From Enterobacter sp. RHBSTW-00994 (GTDB taxonomy: Bacteria; Pseudomonadota; Gammaproteobacteria; Enterobacterales; Enterobacteriaceae), in NCBI RefSeq assembly GCF_013782625.1, contig NZ_CP056199.1:62001-126000 (forward strand): DNA of 64,000 nucleotides, written 5' to 3'. Below are positions 7,414-15,058 of this stretch, piece by piece (positions within the stretch are counted from its first letter, which is position 1; each line of letters begins with the position of its first letter). Position numbers and translations under genes: made by a program. Below the pieces are notes generated by a model. That model made no database searches. It saw only the letters and a program-made list of their open reading frames with translations, and had not been told where the DNA came from.

Positions 7414-8748
7414 ATGAACAGGTTGAACCGATTAATACCTCTGGCCCTTCTCATCAATGCGGCTGCTTGCGGGATCGCGCAGGCGGAGCAGTACGACTTC
7501 AAACTGCATGGCTACATGCGCTCAGGCATTCTGGCGAACTCTGACGGCAACCGGGCAGATTCGGTCGGGCTGATGCCGGATGGCAAATGGCGTCTTGGCA
7601 ACGAAGAAGACACCAAAATCGAGCTGATCCCCCAGGTGATGCTGAAATCTGATGCGGGTCCGGTGGCGAAAATTCAGGCCAACATCACCCATCAGAGCAA
7701 ATGTACCTCCGACTGGAACTGTCAGGACGATGACGGCAAAGAGGTGCAGTTCCGCGAAGGGTATGTAGAGCTGAGCAATCTGGACTTTGCGCCGGATGTC
7801 ACCTTCTGGGGCGGGAAACGCTATAGCAGCTCGAACACCTCTAGCCACCAGTTCGACTGGGAGTACATCCAGTACAACGGTACGGGCGGTGGTTTTGACA
7901 ACCTCGACCTCGGCTTCGCCCGCTTTGATGCCGGTGTCTATGCCTTTTCACCTACGGACGAAACCAAAGCGTTCCCGGTGGATAAAGGCGATCAGGGCTA
8001 CCCGGATGATTACTCTCTCAACCTGTGGCTGAAGAAAATTGGCGGCACGGGGTTCGATCTGGAGCTGATTGGCCACCACATGAACCGCAATGAAAAGCAT
8101 CCGACGTCCGCCGAGAAAGGCTATGGCGTTACCGGTGTCTACAACTTTGACGGATTCTGGGGACTGACGGGCGGCTATTCCAAACTGGTGATGCAGTATG
8201 GCCGTGGCCTGGCGGCGGGTGACTCGCTGGGCAAAAACGGCTGGGGTTGGGCAAACCTGGAAGATACCCAATCCTGGCGTGTGATCCTCGACAGCATGGC
8301 GTCACTGGGTAGCGTGGATGTGTCGACATTTGCCTACTACCAGAAAGACAAAAACTACCGTTGGTGGAGCAGCGATGCTGACGGCTGGGGACGCTCAAGC
8401 TGGGTGGCGGGGATCCGCCCGTATCACCAGATCACCAAAAACTTCGCGATGCAGTATGAAGTGGGCTACGAATACCTCGACGATGAAAACTACAAAGGGG
8501 TCAACGGGAAAGGCAAAGGCGGCCTGACGAAAGTTACCATCGCGCCGACGCTGACCTTTGATTCCGGGTACTGGAATCGTCCACAGTTGCGCTTCTTCGT
8601 CACTTACGCGAAGTGGGATAAAGGTGTTTCTGATGCACTGGACGGTAACTATAACTGGGATACCAACACGATTTCCGCCGGTGGTTATAGCCGCAGTGGT
8701 GAGACCGACACAGTGAATTTCGGCGTTCAGGCTGAAGTGTGGTTCTAA
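7414..8748 (+). CDS. LamB-type carbohydrate porin
   Basis: 444 residues. A Sec signal peptide is visible, with cleavage after IAQA (near residue 24). The mature part begins EQYDFKLHGYMRSGILANS, as in maltoporin, and contains WGGKRYSSS and FDWEYIQYNGTGGGFDNLDLG, typical of the LamB barrel. The protein ends in FGVQAEVWF with the terminal aromatic residue needed for outer-membrane assembly. LamB-family trimers pass oligosaccharides along a greasy slide of aromatic residues. It is closer in layout to LamB/BglH-type porins than to general porins. It is the first gene of a unit with the GH5 (12-nt gap). I infer uptake of manno- or gluco-oligosaccharides. Confidence 0.93.
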   Translation: MNRLNRLIPLALLINAAACGIAQAEQYDFKLHGYMRSGILANSDGNRADSVGLMPDGKWRLGNEEDTKIELIPQVMLKSDAGPVAKIQANITHQSKCTSDWNCQDDDGKEVQFREGYVELSNLDFAPDVTFWGGKRYSSSNTSSHQFDWEYIQYNGTGGGFDNLDLGFARFDAGVYAFSPTDETKAFPVDKGDQGYPDDYSLNLWLKKIGGTGFDLELIGHHMNRNEKHPTSAEKGYGVTGVYNFDGFWGLTGGYSKLVMQYGRGLAAGDSLGKNGWGWANLEDTQSWRVILDSMASLGSVDVSTFAYYQKDKNYRWWSSDADGWGRSSWVAGIRPYHQITKNFAMQYEVGYEYLDDENYKGVNGKGKGGLTKVTIAPTLTFDSGYWNRPQLRFFVTYAKWDKGVSDALDGNYNWDTNTISAGGYSRSGETDTVNFGVQAEVWF

Positions 8749-8760
8749 GGAGAGAGCAAA

Positions 8761-10956
8761 ATGATTCAACCTATCAGAAACGTTCTGCTGGCCTCTCTGC
8801 TCTCCGCGCTGGGTTGCGCGGGGGCGATGGCAGCGGAACAGTCGCATTTCGAACACTTTATTACGCGTGACGGCACGCAGTTAATGGATGGCAAAACGGT
8901 ATTCCGCTTTGCGGGTATCCACGCGCCGGAACTGCATCGTATTGAGGATGATGCGCGGGGTGTCTGCAAAGCCGACCCGCGTGGCTGGGGACAATACTTC
9001 AAATGGCCAACGGCGGAAGAGCAGGCGAACTGGATCAACGCCATGGTTGCCACAGGCGCAAAAGCTCAGCGCGTGTATGTGCTTTCCGTTCAGCAGGAGA
9101 ACGATGCCGCCTGCGAACGTGAAACGCATATCCTTGCCCCGGAAAGCCCGGATGGCATGCCGCGCCTGAATGAAAAAGCGATGAAGGTCTACGACAACAT
9201 GATCGCCGAAGCGGATAAACAGGGATTGCGCCTGATCCTGCCGTTTATCGATCACTGGTGGTGGTGGGGGGGACGTGAACAGCTCGCGGCTTTCTACCAT
9301 GAAAAACCGGAAGATTTTTACCGTACGGACAGTAAAACCTATAAGGCCTATCTGGATGTGATTCGCCAGGTGATCACCCGCACCAACTCGGTGACGGGCC
9401 GTTCTTACGCCGACGAAAAGGCAATCATGGCCTGGGAGACGGGGAATGAGCTGGAAGATACCAACGCGGCGTTCCTGAAAGAGACCGCGGCCTGGATCCG
9501 GAAATGGGCCCCGCATCAGCTGATTGTCGACGGGACGTATAAGAAGATTAATGACTTTGCATTAAACGATCCTAACGTTGATATCGTCAGCAATCACTAC
9601 TACACCAACGCCGACAACAACCACCCGGACCAGGTGCGTAAAGACCTGGCAGCCATCGGTGGCAAGAAGGCCTATCTGGTGGGGGAATTTGGTCTGCTCG
9701 ATCACACGCAGCTCAACGACATTATGCAGTCGATTGTTCACAGCGAGGTCAATGGCGCGCAGGCGGTCGGTGGTTTTATCTGGGGTTTCCGCGGGCATCG
9801 CCATGACGGCGGGTTCTACTGGCATAAAGAGTATACCGGTCATTACAGCTATCACTTGCCAGGGTTCCCGGTAGAAGGGAAAGCCAACCAGGAGATGGAG
9901 GTTGTGGATCTGGTGAGGAAGGCAGCGGCACAAATGGCGGGTCTGAAACAGACGCCACCGCTGCCGGTTCCTGATGCGCCGGTACTGCGTGCGACCGATT
10001 CACCGTTCGCCATCAACTGGATGGGCGCTGCCGTCGGGCGTAGCTATGACGTTGAACGAGCCACATCTGAGAAGGGTCCATGGACGCGGGTGGGAGAGAA
10101 CATCTCCGACGGAGTGAATGAGTGGAACCCGGCCACCATGGATCTGTTCCGCGATGATTACCGCAGCCTGCAACGAGGTGAGACTTACTACTACCGAGTG
10201 CTGGCCAAAAACGAAAGCGGCGTGTCTCAACCCTCCAACGTGATCGCCGTGAAACACACGCAACAGAACCAGGCTCCTGCCGTCACTCTGGGGGATGCGA
10301 TGGTGACTTCTCTGGACAAAGGTGTGTTGTTACAGGCGACCTGGACAGACGATAACCTGCCGGATCGCGAGGTGAACGTGGGCTGGACTCACGGGGATAA
10401 CCCGAACGTGCATTTCTGTGATGCCACGAAAACCCACACCCGCGCATGGTTCTCCGCACCGGGTCAGTACGCCCTGACCTTTACCGCCGACGATGGTCTG
10501 CTGAAAGGCAGCAAAACCGTCAATGTCACGGTTAACAAGGTGCAAGGGAAAGTGCCTGCGGATTACTGCAACTTTGCCGGCGGTGTGCTGGATGTTCACA
10601 AAGGTAAGTTGCACGCGGTGAAAAGCGCGGAAAACGTCCTTGCCATTGGTGATGATGGCTTCCTCGGCCCGTTTGCCAGCGAAGGGGATAAGGTGAGCTG
10701 GCAGGTGAATGTGCCGTGGGAAGGGCGGTATACCCTGCACGTCACGTTTAACGGTAAATGGGGTGGAAAGAAAAACTCTTTCGTAGTGAACGGTGGTGCG
10801 CCGATTGCCATTGAATTCCCTCAGACCGATGAAAAAGGCCAGCAGATGGCGATTCCGGTGACGCTGAAGGCCGGGAAAAACAGCATCGACTTTGGTCGTT
10901 TTGCCGGTGACTGGGGCTACATGTTCATCAAATCCATCGAAGTAACTGCAGAGTAG
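8761..10956 (+). CDS. Secreted multidomain GH5 glycanase, probable endo-beta-mannanase
   Basis: 731 residues. A signal peptide ends near AMA (residues 22-24). Residues ~30-400 are a GH5 TIM barrel: the acid/base Glu is E230 in MAWETGNELED and the nucleophile is E309 in YLVGEFGL, with a WWWWGG segment near 167-171 suited to sugar stacking. Residues ~405-500 look like a fibronectin type III domain and ~505-595 like a PKD/Ig-like domain. About 605-731 resemble a CBM35-type carbohydrate-binding module. The neighbours (PTS, phospho-glycosidase, mannose-6-phosphate isomerase) and the resemblance to mannanases suggest beta-1,4-mannan or glucomannan as substrate; a cellulase or mixed-glucanase activity is possible. 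No route across the outer membrane is visible in the protein. Confidence 0.88.
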   Translation: MIQPIRNVLLASLLSALGCAGAMAAEQSHFEHFITRDGTQLMDGKTVFRFAGIHAPELHRIEDDARGVCKADPRGWGQYFKWPTAEEQANWINAMVATGAKAQRVYVLSVQQENDAACERETHILAPESPDGMPRLNEKAMKVYDNMIAEADKQGLRLILPFIDHWWWWGGREQLAAFYHEKPEDFYRTDSKTYKAYLDVIRQVITRTNSVTGRSYADEKAIMAWETGNELEDTNAAFLKETAAWIRKWAPHQLIVDGTYKKINDFALNDPNVDIVSNHYYTNADNNHPDQVRKDLAAIGGKKAYLVGEFGLLDHTQLNDIMQSIVHSEVNGAQAVGGFIWGFRGHRHDGGFYWHKEYTGHYSYHLPGFPVEGKANQEMEVVDLVRKAAAQMAGLKQTPPLPVPDAPVLRATDSPFAINWMGAAVGRSYDVERATSEKGPWTRVGENISDGVNEWNPATMDLFRDDYRSLQRGETYYYRVLAKNESGVSQPSNVIAVKHTQQNQAPAVTLGDAMVTSLDKGVLLQATWTDDNLPDREVNVGWTHGDNPNVHFCDATKTHTRAWFSAPGQYALTFTADDGLLKGSKTVNVTVNKVQGKVPADYCNFAGGVLDVHKGKLHAVKSAENVLAIGDDGFLGPFASEGDKVSWQVNVPWEGRYTLHVTFNGKWGGKKNSFVVNGGAPIAIEFPQTDEKGQQMAIPVTLKAGKNSIDFGRFAGDWGYMFIKSIEVTAE

Positions 10957-10962
10957 TGATTT

Positions 10963-10992
10963 TGGCCGCGTCCATTGGGCGCGGTTTTTTTT
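10963..10992 (+). terminator. Hairpin with T-run between GH5 and GH1 genes
   Basis: CCGCG-nine-base loop-CGCGG is followed by eight T. It looks like an intrinsic terminator inside the presumed operon, with the GH1 ribosome binding site starting ten bases later. Partial read-through would give less intracellular GH1 than secreted GH5; otherwise GH1 has its own promoter, which I could not see. Confidence 0.6.
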
Positions 10993-11007
10993 ATTAACGG
11001 AGGCGTT

Positions 11008-12417
11008 ATGACCCGGTATTCATTCCCCGACGGTTTTTTATGGGGTGCAGCAGCATCTGGCCCACAAACGGAAGGCACAGCGGGGAAACCGCACTGCTCC
11101 ATTTGGGACAGCTGGTTTTCCGAACAACCCGAGCGTTTTTATCAGCAAACCGGTCCGCAGCGTGTTTGCGAGACCTACACCAGGTATCAAGACGATGTCG
11201 CCCTGATGAAACAGACAGGGTTTAACTCGTTCAGAACCTCGATTCAGTGGTCACGCCTGATTGACGATTTTGAAACGGGCGAGCCGAACGCCGATGCCGT
11301 TCGTTTCTATCACGCTTATCTCGACGAAATGATCGCTAACGGCATCGAGCCGATGATCAATCTTTATCACTTTGATATGCCTGAGGTCTTGCAGAAGAAG
11401 TATGGCGGTTTTGAATCAGCACATGTGGCTGAGCTGTTTTCCCGCTTCGCGCGTACGGCCTTTACGCTCTTCGGTCACAAGGTGAAGTACTGGATCACCT
11501 TCAACGAACCGATTGTTCCGGTAGAAGGCGGGTATCTGTATGACTTCCATTATCCGTGTAAACAGGACGGTAAGCTGGCGGCGCAGGTCGCTTTTAACAT
11601 TATGCTGGCGCACGCAAAAGCAGTGCAGGTGTTTCGCGAACTCATGGGGAGCGGTGAAATTGGTGTGGTGCTGAACCTGACACCGACCTACACGCGCAGT
11701 GATTCAGCCGAAGATAAAAAGGCAGCATGGTATGCCGACCTGCTGTTTAACCGCAGTTTCCTTGATCCGCTGGTGAAACATCAGTTCCCCAAAGCGTTGT
11801 GTGAGCTGCTGGCGTTTCATCATTGTCTGCCTGACACCACCCCGGAAGATGTCCGTCTGATTACCGATTCGAGAATCGATTTTCTTGGCGTGAACTACTA
11901 CGTGCCGCGGCGTGTCCAGGCGCGTGAGTCCGCGTATACGCTCGATTACTTCTCCCCGGAGTACTACTTCGAAAACTACGTCGACCCGAACGGTCGCTTT
12001 AACCCTTATCGGGATAATAATGAGATCCTGCCGGTGGCAGTTTACGATATTGCCCGCAATATCCGCGACAATTACGGCAATATTAAGTGGTATCTCGCCG
12101 AAATTGGCATTGCGATGGACCTGGAATCGGAAGGTCCGGTGCAGGCCGATGGTGTGATTGATGACGGGTTCCGCATTGGGTTGATGGAGGAGCATCTGGT
12201 GCAGCTTCACCATGCCATTCGCGATGGCGCGAACTGTTTTGGCGTTCACCAGTGGACGTTTATCGACAACTGGTCGTGGATTAACGCGTTTAAACGTCGC
12301 TACGGATTTTATCGCCTGGATCTCGAAACGGGCGAGCGGCAGATCAAGCGCAACGCGCTGTGGTTCCGGGAGTTGGCCTTAAGTAATCAGTTTTCCACTG
12401 AGGAGCGCCCATCGTGA
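11008..12417 (+). CDS. GH1 family phospho-beta-glycosidase (6-phospho-beta-glucosidase/mannosidase)
   Basis: 469 residues from the ATG at 11008, which follows AACGGAGG; an earlier in-frame start at 10975 lies in the terminator. Residues 4-23 give the GH1 start FPDGFLWGAAASGPQTEG. The acid/base Glu is E167 in TFNEP. The nucleophile region reads YLAEIGIA with E365, where most GH1 enzymes have TENG or SENG. Near residue 429, K-R-R-Y-G-F-Y keeps the Lys and Tyr that bind the 6-phosphate in phospho-glycosidases. It should split the phosphorylated disaccharide made by the PTS. Position and type match GmuD of B. subtilis. The stop overlaps the start of the isomerase gene. Confidence 0.9.
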   Translation: MTRYSFPDGFLWGAAASGPQTEGTAGKPHCSIWDSWFSEQPERFYQQTGPQRVCETYTRYQDDVALMKQTGFNSFRTSIQWSRLIDDFETGEPNADAVRFYHAYLDEMIANGIEPMINLYHFDMPEVLQKKYGGFESAHVAELFSRFARTAFTLFGHKVKYWITFNEPIVPVEGGYLYDFHYPCKQDGKLAAQVAFNIMLAHAKAVQVFRELMGSGEIGVVLNLTPTYTRSDSAEDKKAAWYADLLFNRSFLDPLVKHQFPKALCELLAFHHCLPDTTPEDVRLITDSRIDFLGVNYYVPRRVQARESAYTLDYFSPEYYFENYVDPNGRFNPYRDNNEILPVAVYDIARNIRDNYGNIKWYLAEIGIAMDLESEGPVQADGVIDDGFRIGLMEEHLVQLHHAIRDGANCFGVHQWTFIDNWSWINAFKRRYGFYRLDLETGERQIKRNALWFRELALSNQFSTEERPS

Positions 12418-13595
12418 GCCAGACCTGTTTTTACCCGCTTACCAATGTGGTGAAAAACTATCCCTGGGGAAGCCGGCATTCGCTTAATCAGCGCTTCAAC
12501 GTTCTGAACCCGGACGATCAGCCGCAGGCCGAGCTATGGATGGGTGTCCACCCTGCGGGTGTTTCCCATGTGAAGGTTGCTCAGGAGCTGATGGCTCTGT
12601 CTGATTTGCTGGCCAAAGAGCCTGCGATGATGCTGGGCGAGGCAACGTATCAGCGTTTTAACGACTTGCCGTTTTTGCTAAAAATCCTTGCCGCCGGGCG
12701 CGCGTTGTCGATTCAGGTTCACCCGACCAAAGCCCAGGCAGAATGCGGCTTTGCGCGCGCACAGCAGGCGAACGAGGGGGAGATGCCGGACTATAACGAC
12801 GCGAACCATAAACCGGAGCTGGTCTACGCCATCACCCCATTTGTGGCGATGAACGGTTTTCGTGATACGAACACCATCGCCGCTAACCTGAGTGCTCTGG
12901 ATATCCCCGTGCTCAATACCCTTGCTGCCGGACTGCTTGCACAGCCCGATGGTGACGGGTTACGTGCTTTTTTCATTGCGATGATGCAGCTTACGCCAGC
13001 CACCAAAATGCAGGCCATTGCGCAGGTGATCGCGCGGGGAGAGGATCTTTACGGCGAGGAGACAGGGGCGATTTTCAGGCGCTTACAGCATGACTATCCG
13101 AATGATACAGGCGTACTTGCGCCGCTATTCCTCAACTGTATTACCCTGCAACCCGGTGAAGCGATGTTCCTTTATCCCGGAACGCTGCATGCGTATGTTC
13201 ACGGTACGGCGATTGAGGTAATGGCCAGTTCCGACAACGTGCTACGCGCCGGACTCACGCCAAAGAAAATCAACCTGGATGAGCTGGTTCAATGCACCAC
13301 GTTCACCCCAACAGCCGCTGGCTTGCTCTGTATGTTGCCGGAACCGCACGCCGCAGAAGCACGCTACCCCATTCCGGTTGATGATTTCCGGTTCAGCATT
13401 TTCACCGGGGCAGATCATCAGCCGATGACGACGACCAGCGCCGAGATTGTGCTGGTGATTGAAGGCGATGCGATGCTGAGCCATATCAGCGGTGAAACCC
13501 TGACGCTGAGTGCCGGGGCATCGGTGTTTATTCCTGCCTCCACGAGACAATGGCAGCTCACCACTACCGGAAAAGTGTGCCGCGTCTCATCGTAA
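12414..13595 (+). CDS. manA: Mannose-6-phosphate isomerase, class I
   Basis: 393 residues starting with GTG at 12414, overlapping the GH1 stop by four bases (GTGA), a sign of translational coupling; GAGGAGC lies just upstream. Class I isomerase features are YPWGSRHSL near residue 16, the zinc ligands in LSIQVHPTK (Gln, His), HKPELVYAI (Glu) and GTLHAYVHGTAIEVMASSDN (His), and NVLRAGLTPK. The enzyme interconverts mannose-6-phosphate and fructose-6-phosphate. As it sits in the sugar operon it is probably a locus-specific second copy, like GmuF of B. subtilis, rather than the housekeeping ManA; the chromosomal copy would lie elsewhere. Confidence 0.92.
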   Translation: MSQTCFYPLTNVVKNYPWGSRHSLNQRFNVLNPDDQPQAELWMGVHPAGVSHVKVAQELMALSDLLAKEPAMMLGEATYQRFNDLPFLLKILAAGRALSIQVHPTKAQAECGFARAQQANEGEMPDYNDANHKPELVYAITPFVAMNGFRDTNTIAANLSALDIPVLNTLAAGLLAQPDGDGLRAFFIAMMQLTPATKMQAIAQVIARGEDLYGEETGAIFRRLQHDYPNDTGVLAPLFLNCITLQPGEAMFLYPGTLHAYVHGTAIEVMASSDNVLRAGLTPKKINLDELVQCTTFTPTAAGLLCMLPEPHAAEARYPIPVDDFRFSIFTGADHQPMTTTSAEIVLVIEGDAMLSHISGETLTLSAGASVFIPASTRQWQLTTTGKVCRVSS

Positions 13596-13605
13596 TGTCA
13601 CCCCA

Positions 13606-13625
13606 GAGGGGGCTTATGCCCCCTC
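13606..13625 (+). terminator. Hairpin after the isomerase gene
   Basis: The perfect 8-bp stem GAGGGGGC/GCCCCCTC has a TTAT loop. It lies 10 nt past the isomerase stop and marks the end of the sugar operon, although no T-run follows, so termination strength is uncertain. Confidence 0.5.
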
Positions 13626-13705
13626 CGCATTTCGTGCTTTCTTCGTAGGGTAATGTTGCGGCGTCTGGATAGACTTCCGTTAATGGCCGAACGGGGGACA
13701 ACGAT

Positions 13706-14704
13706 ATGAACTGGCAGCCTTTTCGCGGTAACGCACCGGCAACGATGACGATTTACAGTGCTTCATTTCCCGATGTCAGCGATCAGTGGCCGATGAAAGA
13801 CGACGTCACCCGCGAGATCAACGCGATAGACAAGGCGCTGAAAGCGGACCTCGCGCTGCTGCCTCCTCTTATGGATTACGAAGAGGGCGGCCAGGCTGTA
13901 CTGATTTCCCAGCATATTTATTCTGAACAGGCATACCGTACCCGCCCGGCGCTGGCCGCATGGCGTGCCCGGCTGGTTCCCACGGCGCTGGCGATCTTTG
14001 TGGTGCAAAATCCACTGGAAGATAAGCTCCCCGAAGGCACGCCGATGGACAAGGAAAGCCGTCAGTGGTTTATCCATGCTAACGACGCCATCGGCGTGCG
14101 CTCCCGCGCGCGGGTTCTGGCGACACTGGTGGACAAGTACATCCACAACGACATTGAAAGTGACTGGATAAGCCTGGCAAGTGGCGCAGCTATTCCTGTA
14201 CTGGAGGCGTTGCGAACCGCCAAACTGGATGGGCAGAACGTGCATTTGTCGCTGGTGGATAATGACCCCGTTGCGCTGCGCTGGGCTGAAACCATGGCCG
14301 CGCAGGAGGGATTGAATGTCGGAGAACAACTGACTCTGCTCAGGCGCGACCTGATTCAGACGTTTATCCGCAGTGAAGATCTTCTGCTGGAGCTGGGCGA
14401 ACATCAGGCTGAACTGGTGGATGCGCTGGGGATTTTTGAATACTTCAACGATGCAGATGCGGTGATTTTTTTGCAGCGTGCCCTGCGGCTGGTGAAACCC
14501 GGCGGGGCGGTGATTGTGTCGAATATGCTGACCAGCAGTCCGCAAATCGACTTCACCCTGCGTTGTATCGGCTGGTCGCATATTTTCCCCCGCTCATTAG
14601 AGCAGCTACAGGCTATCCATCTCGCGGCCGGAGTGCCGGTGGAAAATGTTACGGTGATTGTGCCGAAGGATGGGGTATATGCGGTGATGGAAATGCGAAT
14701 TTGA
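13706..14704 (+). CDS. Class I SAM-dependent methyltransferase-like protein
   Basis: 332 residues. The C-terminal half (~150-332) has a Rossmann methyltransferase pattern: SDWISLASGAAIPVLEAL (motif I, with a degenerate glycine loop), VHLSLVDNDPVALRWAE (the acidic residue of motif II), then ELVDALGIFEYFND and LKPGG-like LVKPGGAVIVSNM. The N-terminal 130 residues are not recognised. The substrate is unknown. It is separated from the sugar operon by a hairpin and 110 bp and is probably its own unit. It has no obvious partner gene. Confidence 0.75.
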   Translation: MNWQPFRGNAPATMTIYSASFPDVSDQWPMKDDVTREINAIDKALKADLALLPPLMDYEEGGQAVLISQHIYSEQAYRTRPALAAWRARLVPTALAIFVVQNPLEDKLPEGTPMDKESRQWFIHANDAIGVRSRARVLATLVDKYIHNDIESDWISLASGAAIPVLEALRTAKLDGQNVHLSLVDNDPVALRWAETMAAQEGLNVGEQLTLLRRDLIQTFIRSEDLLLELGEHQAELVDALGIFEYFNDADAVIFLQRALRLVKPGGAVIVSNMLTSSPQIDFTLRCIGWSHIFPRSLEQLQAIHLAAGVPVENVTVIVPKDGVYAVMEMRI

Positions 14705-15007
14705 CGCGCGGGCGGTTCTGTCAGCGGAGCGTGTCGCCGGATATTCCCGGCGAATGTCAGATAAACGTTAATCGGTATTCACCTGCTATTTGTAGAATAA
14801 ATACCCACGGAGAAAGGGATGCCAGTCAGTACAGCGACAGCGTATTATTGTTTTAAATAACGATCTGCCTCATGCGTATTTCCTCTCTTTATATATTCCC
14901 CGCGCAAATAAATGCCACAAAATAAATAAAATATAATTATGTATTCATGAAATATATAATTAACATTAACGGTAAAGTTTTGTAATTAATATTAACTTTT
15001 TGCAATT
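14705..15007. other. AT-rich intergenic region before the TonB receptor
   Basis: No convincing gene is seen here. A TCGCCGG/CCGGCGA hairpin with a six-base loop at 14734-14753 may end methyltransferase transcription, but it has no T-run. The stretch from about 14880 on is strongly AT-rich and probably contains the receptor promoter next to the Fur box at 15008. Confidence 0.5.
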
Positions 15008-15026
15008 AATAATGAAAATGATTCTC
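15008..15026. promoter_or_regulatory. Fur box upstream of the TonB receptor
   Basis: AATAATGAAAATGATTCTC matches the 19-bp Fur consensus GATAATGATAATCATTATC at 15 positions. It ends 32 bp before the receptor start, so iron-dependent repression by Fur is likely. Confidence 0.75.
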
Positions 15027-15058
15027 ACTTTTATTTGTGTTGAGTGAGGGGATCGAAT

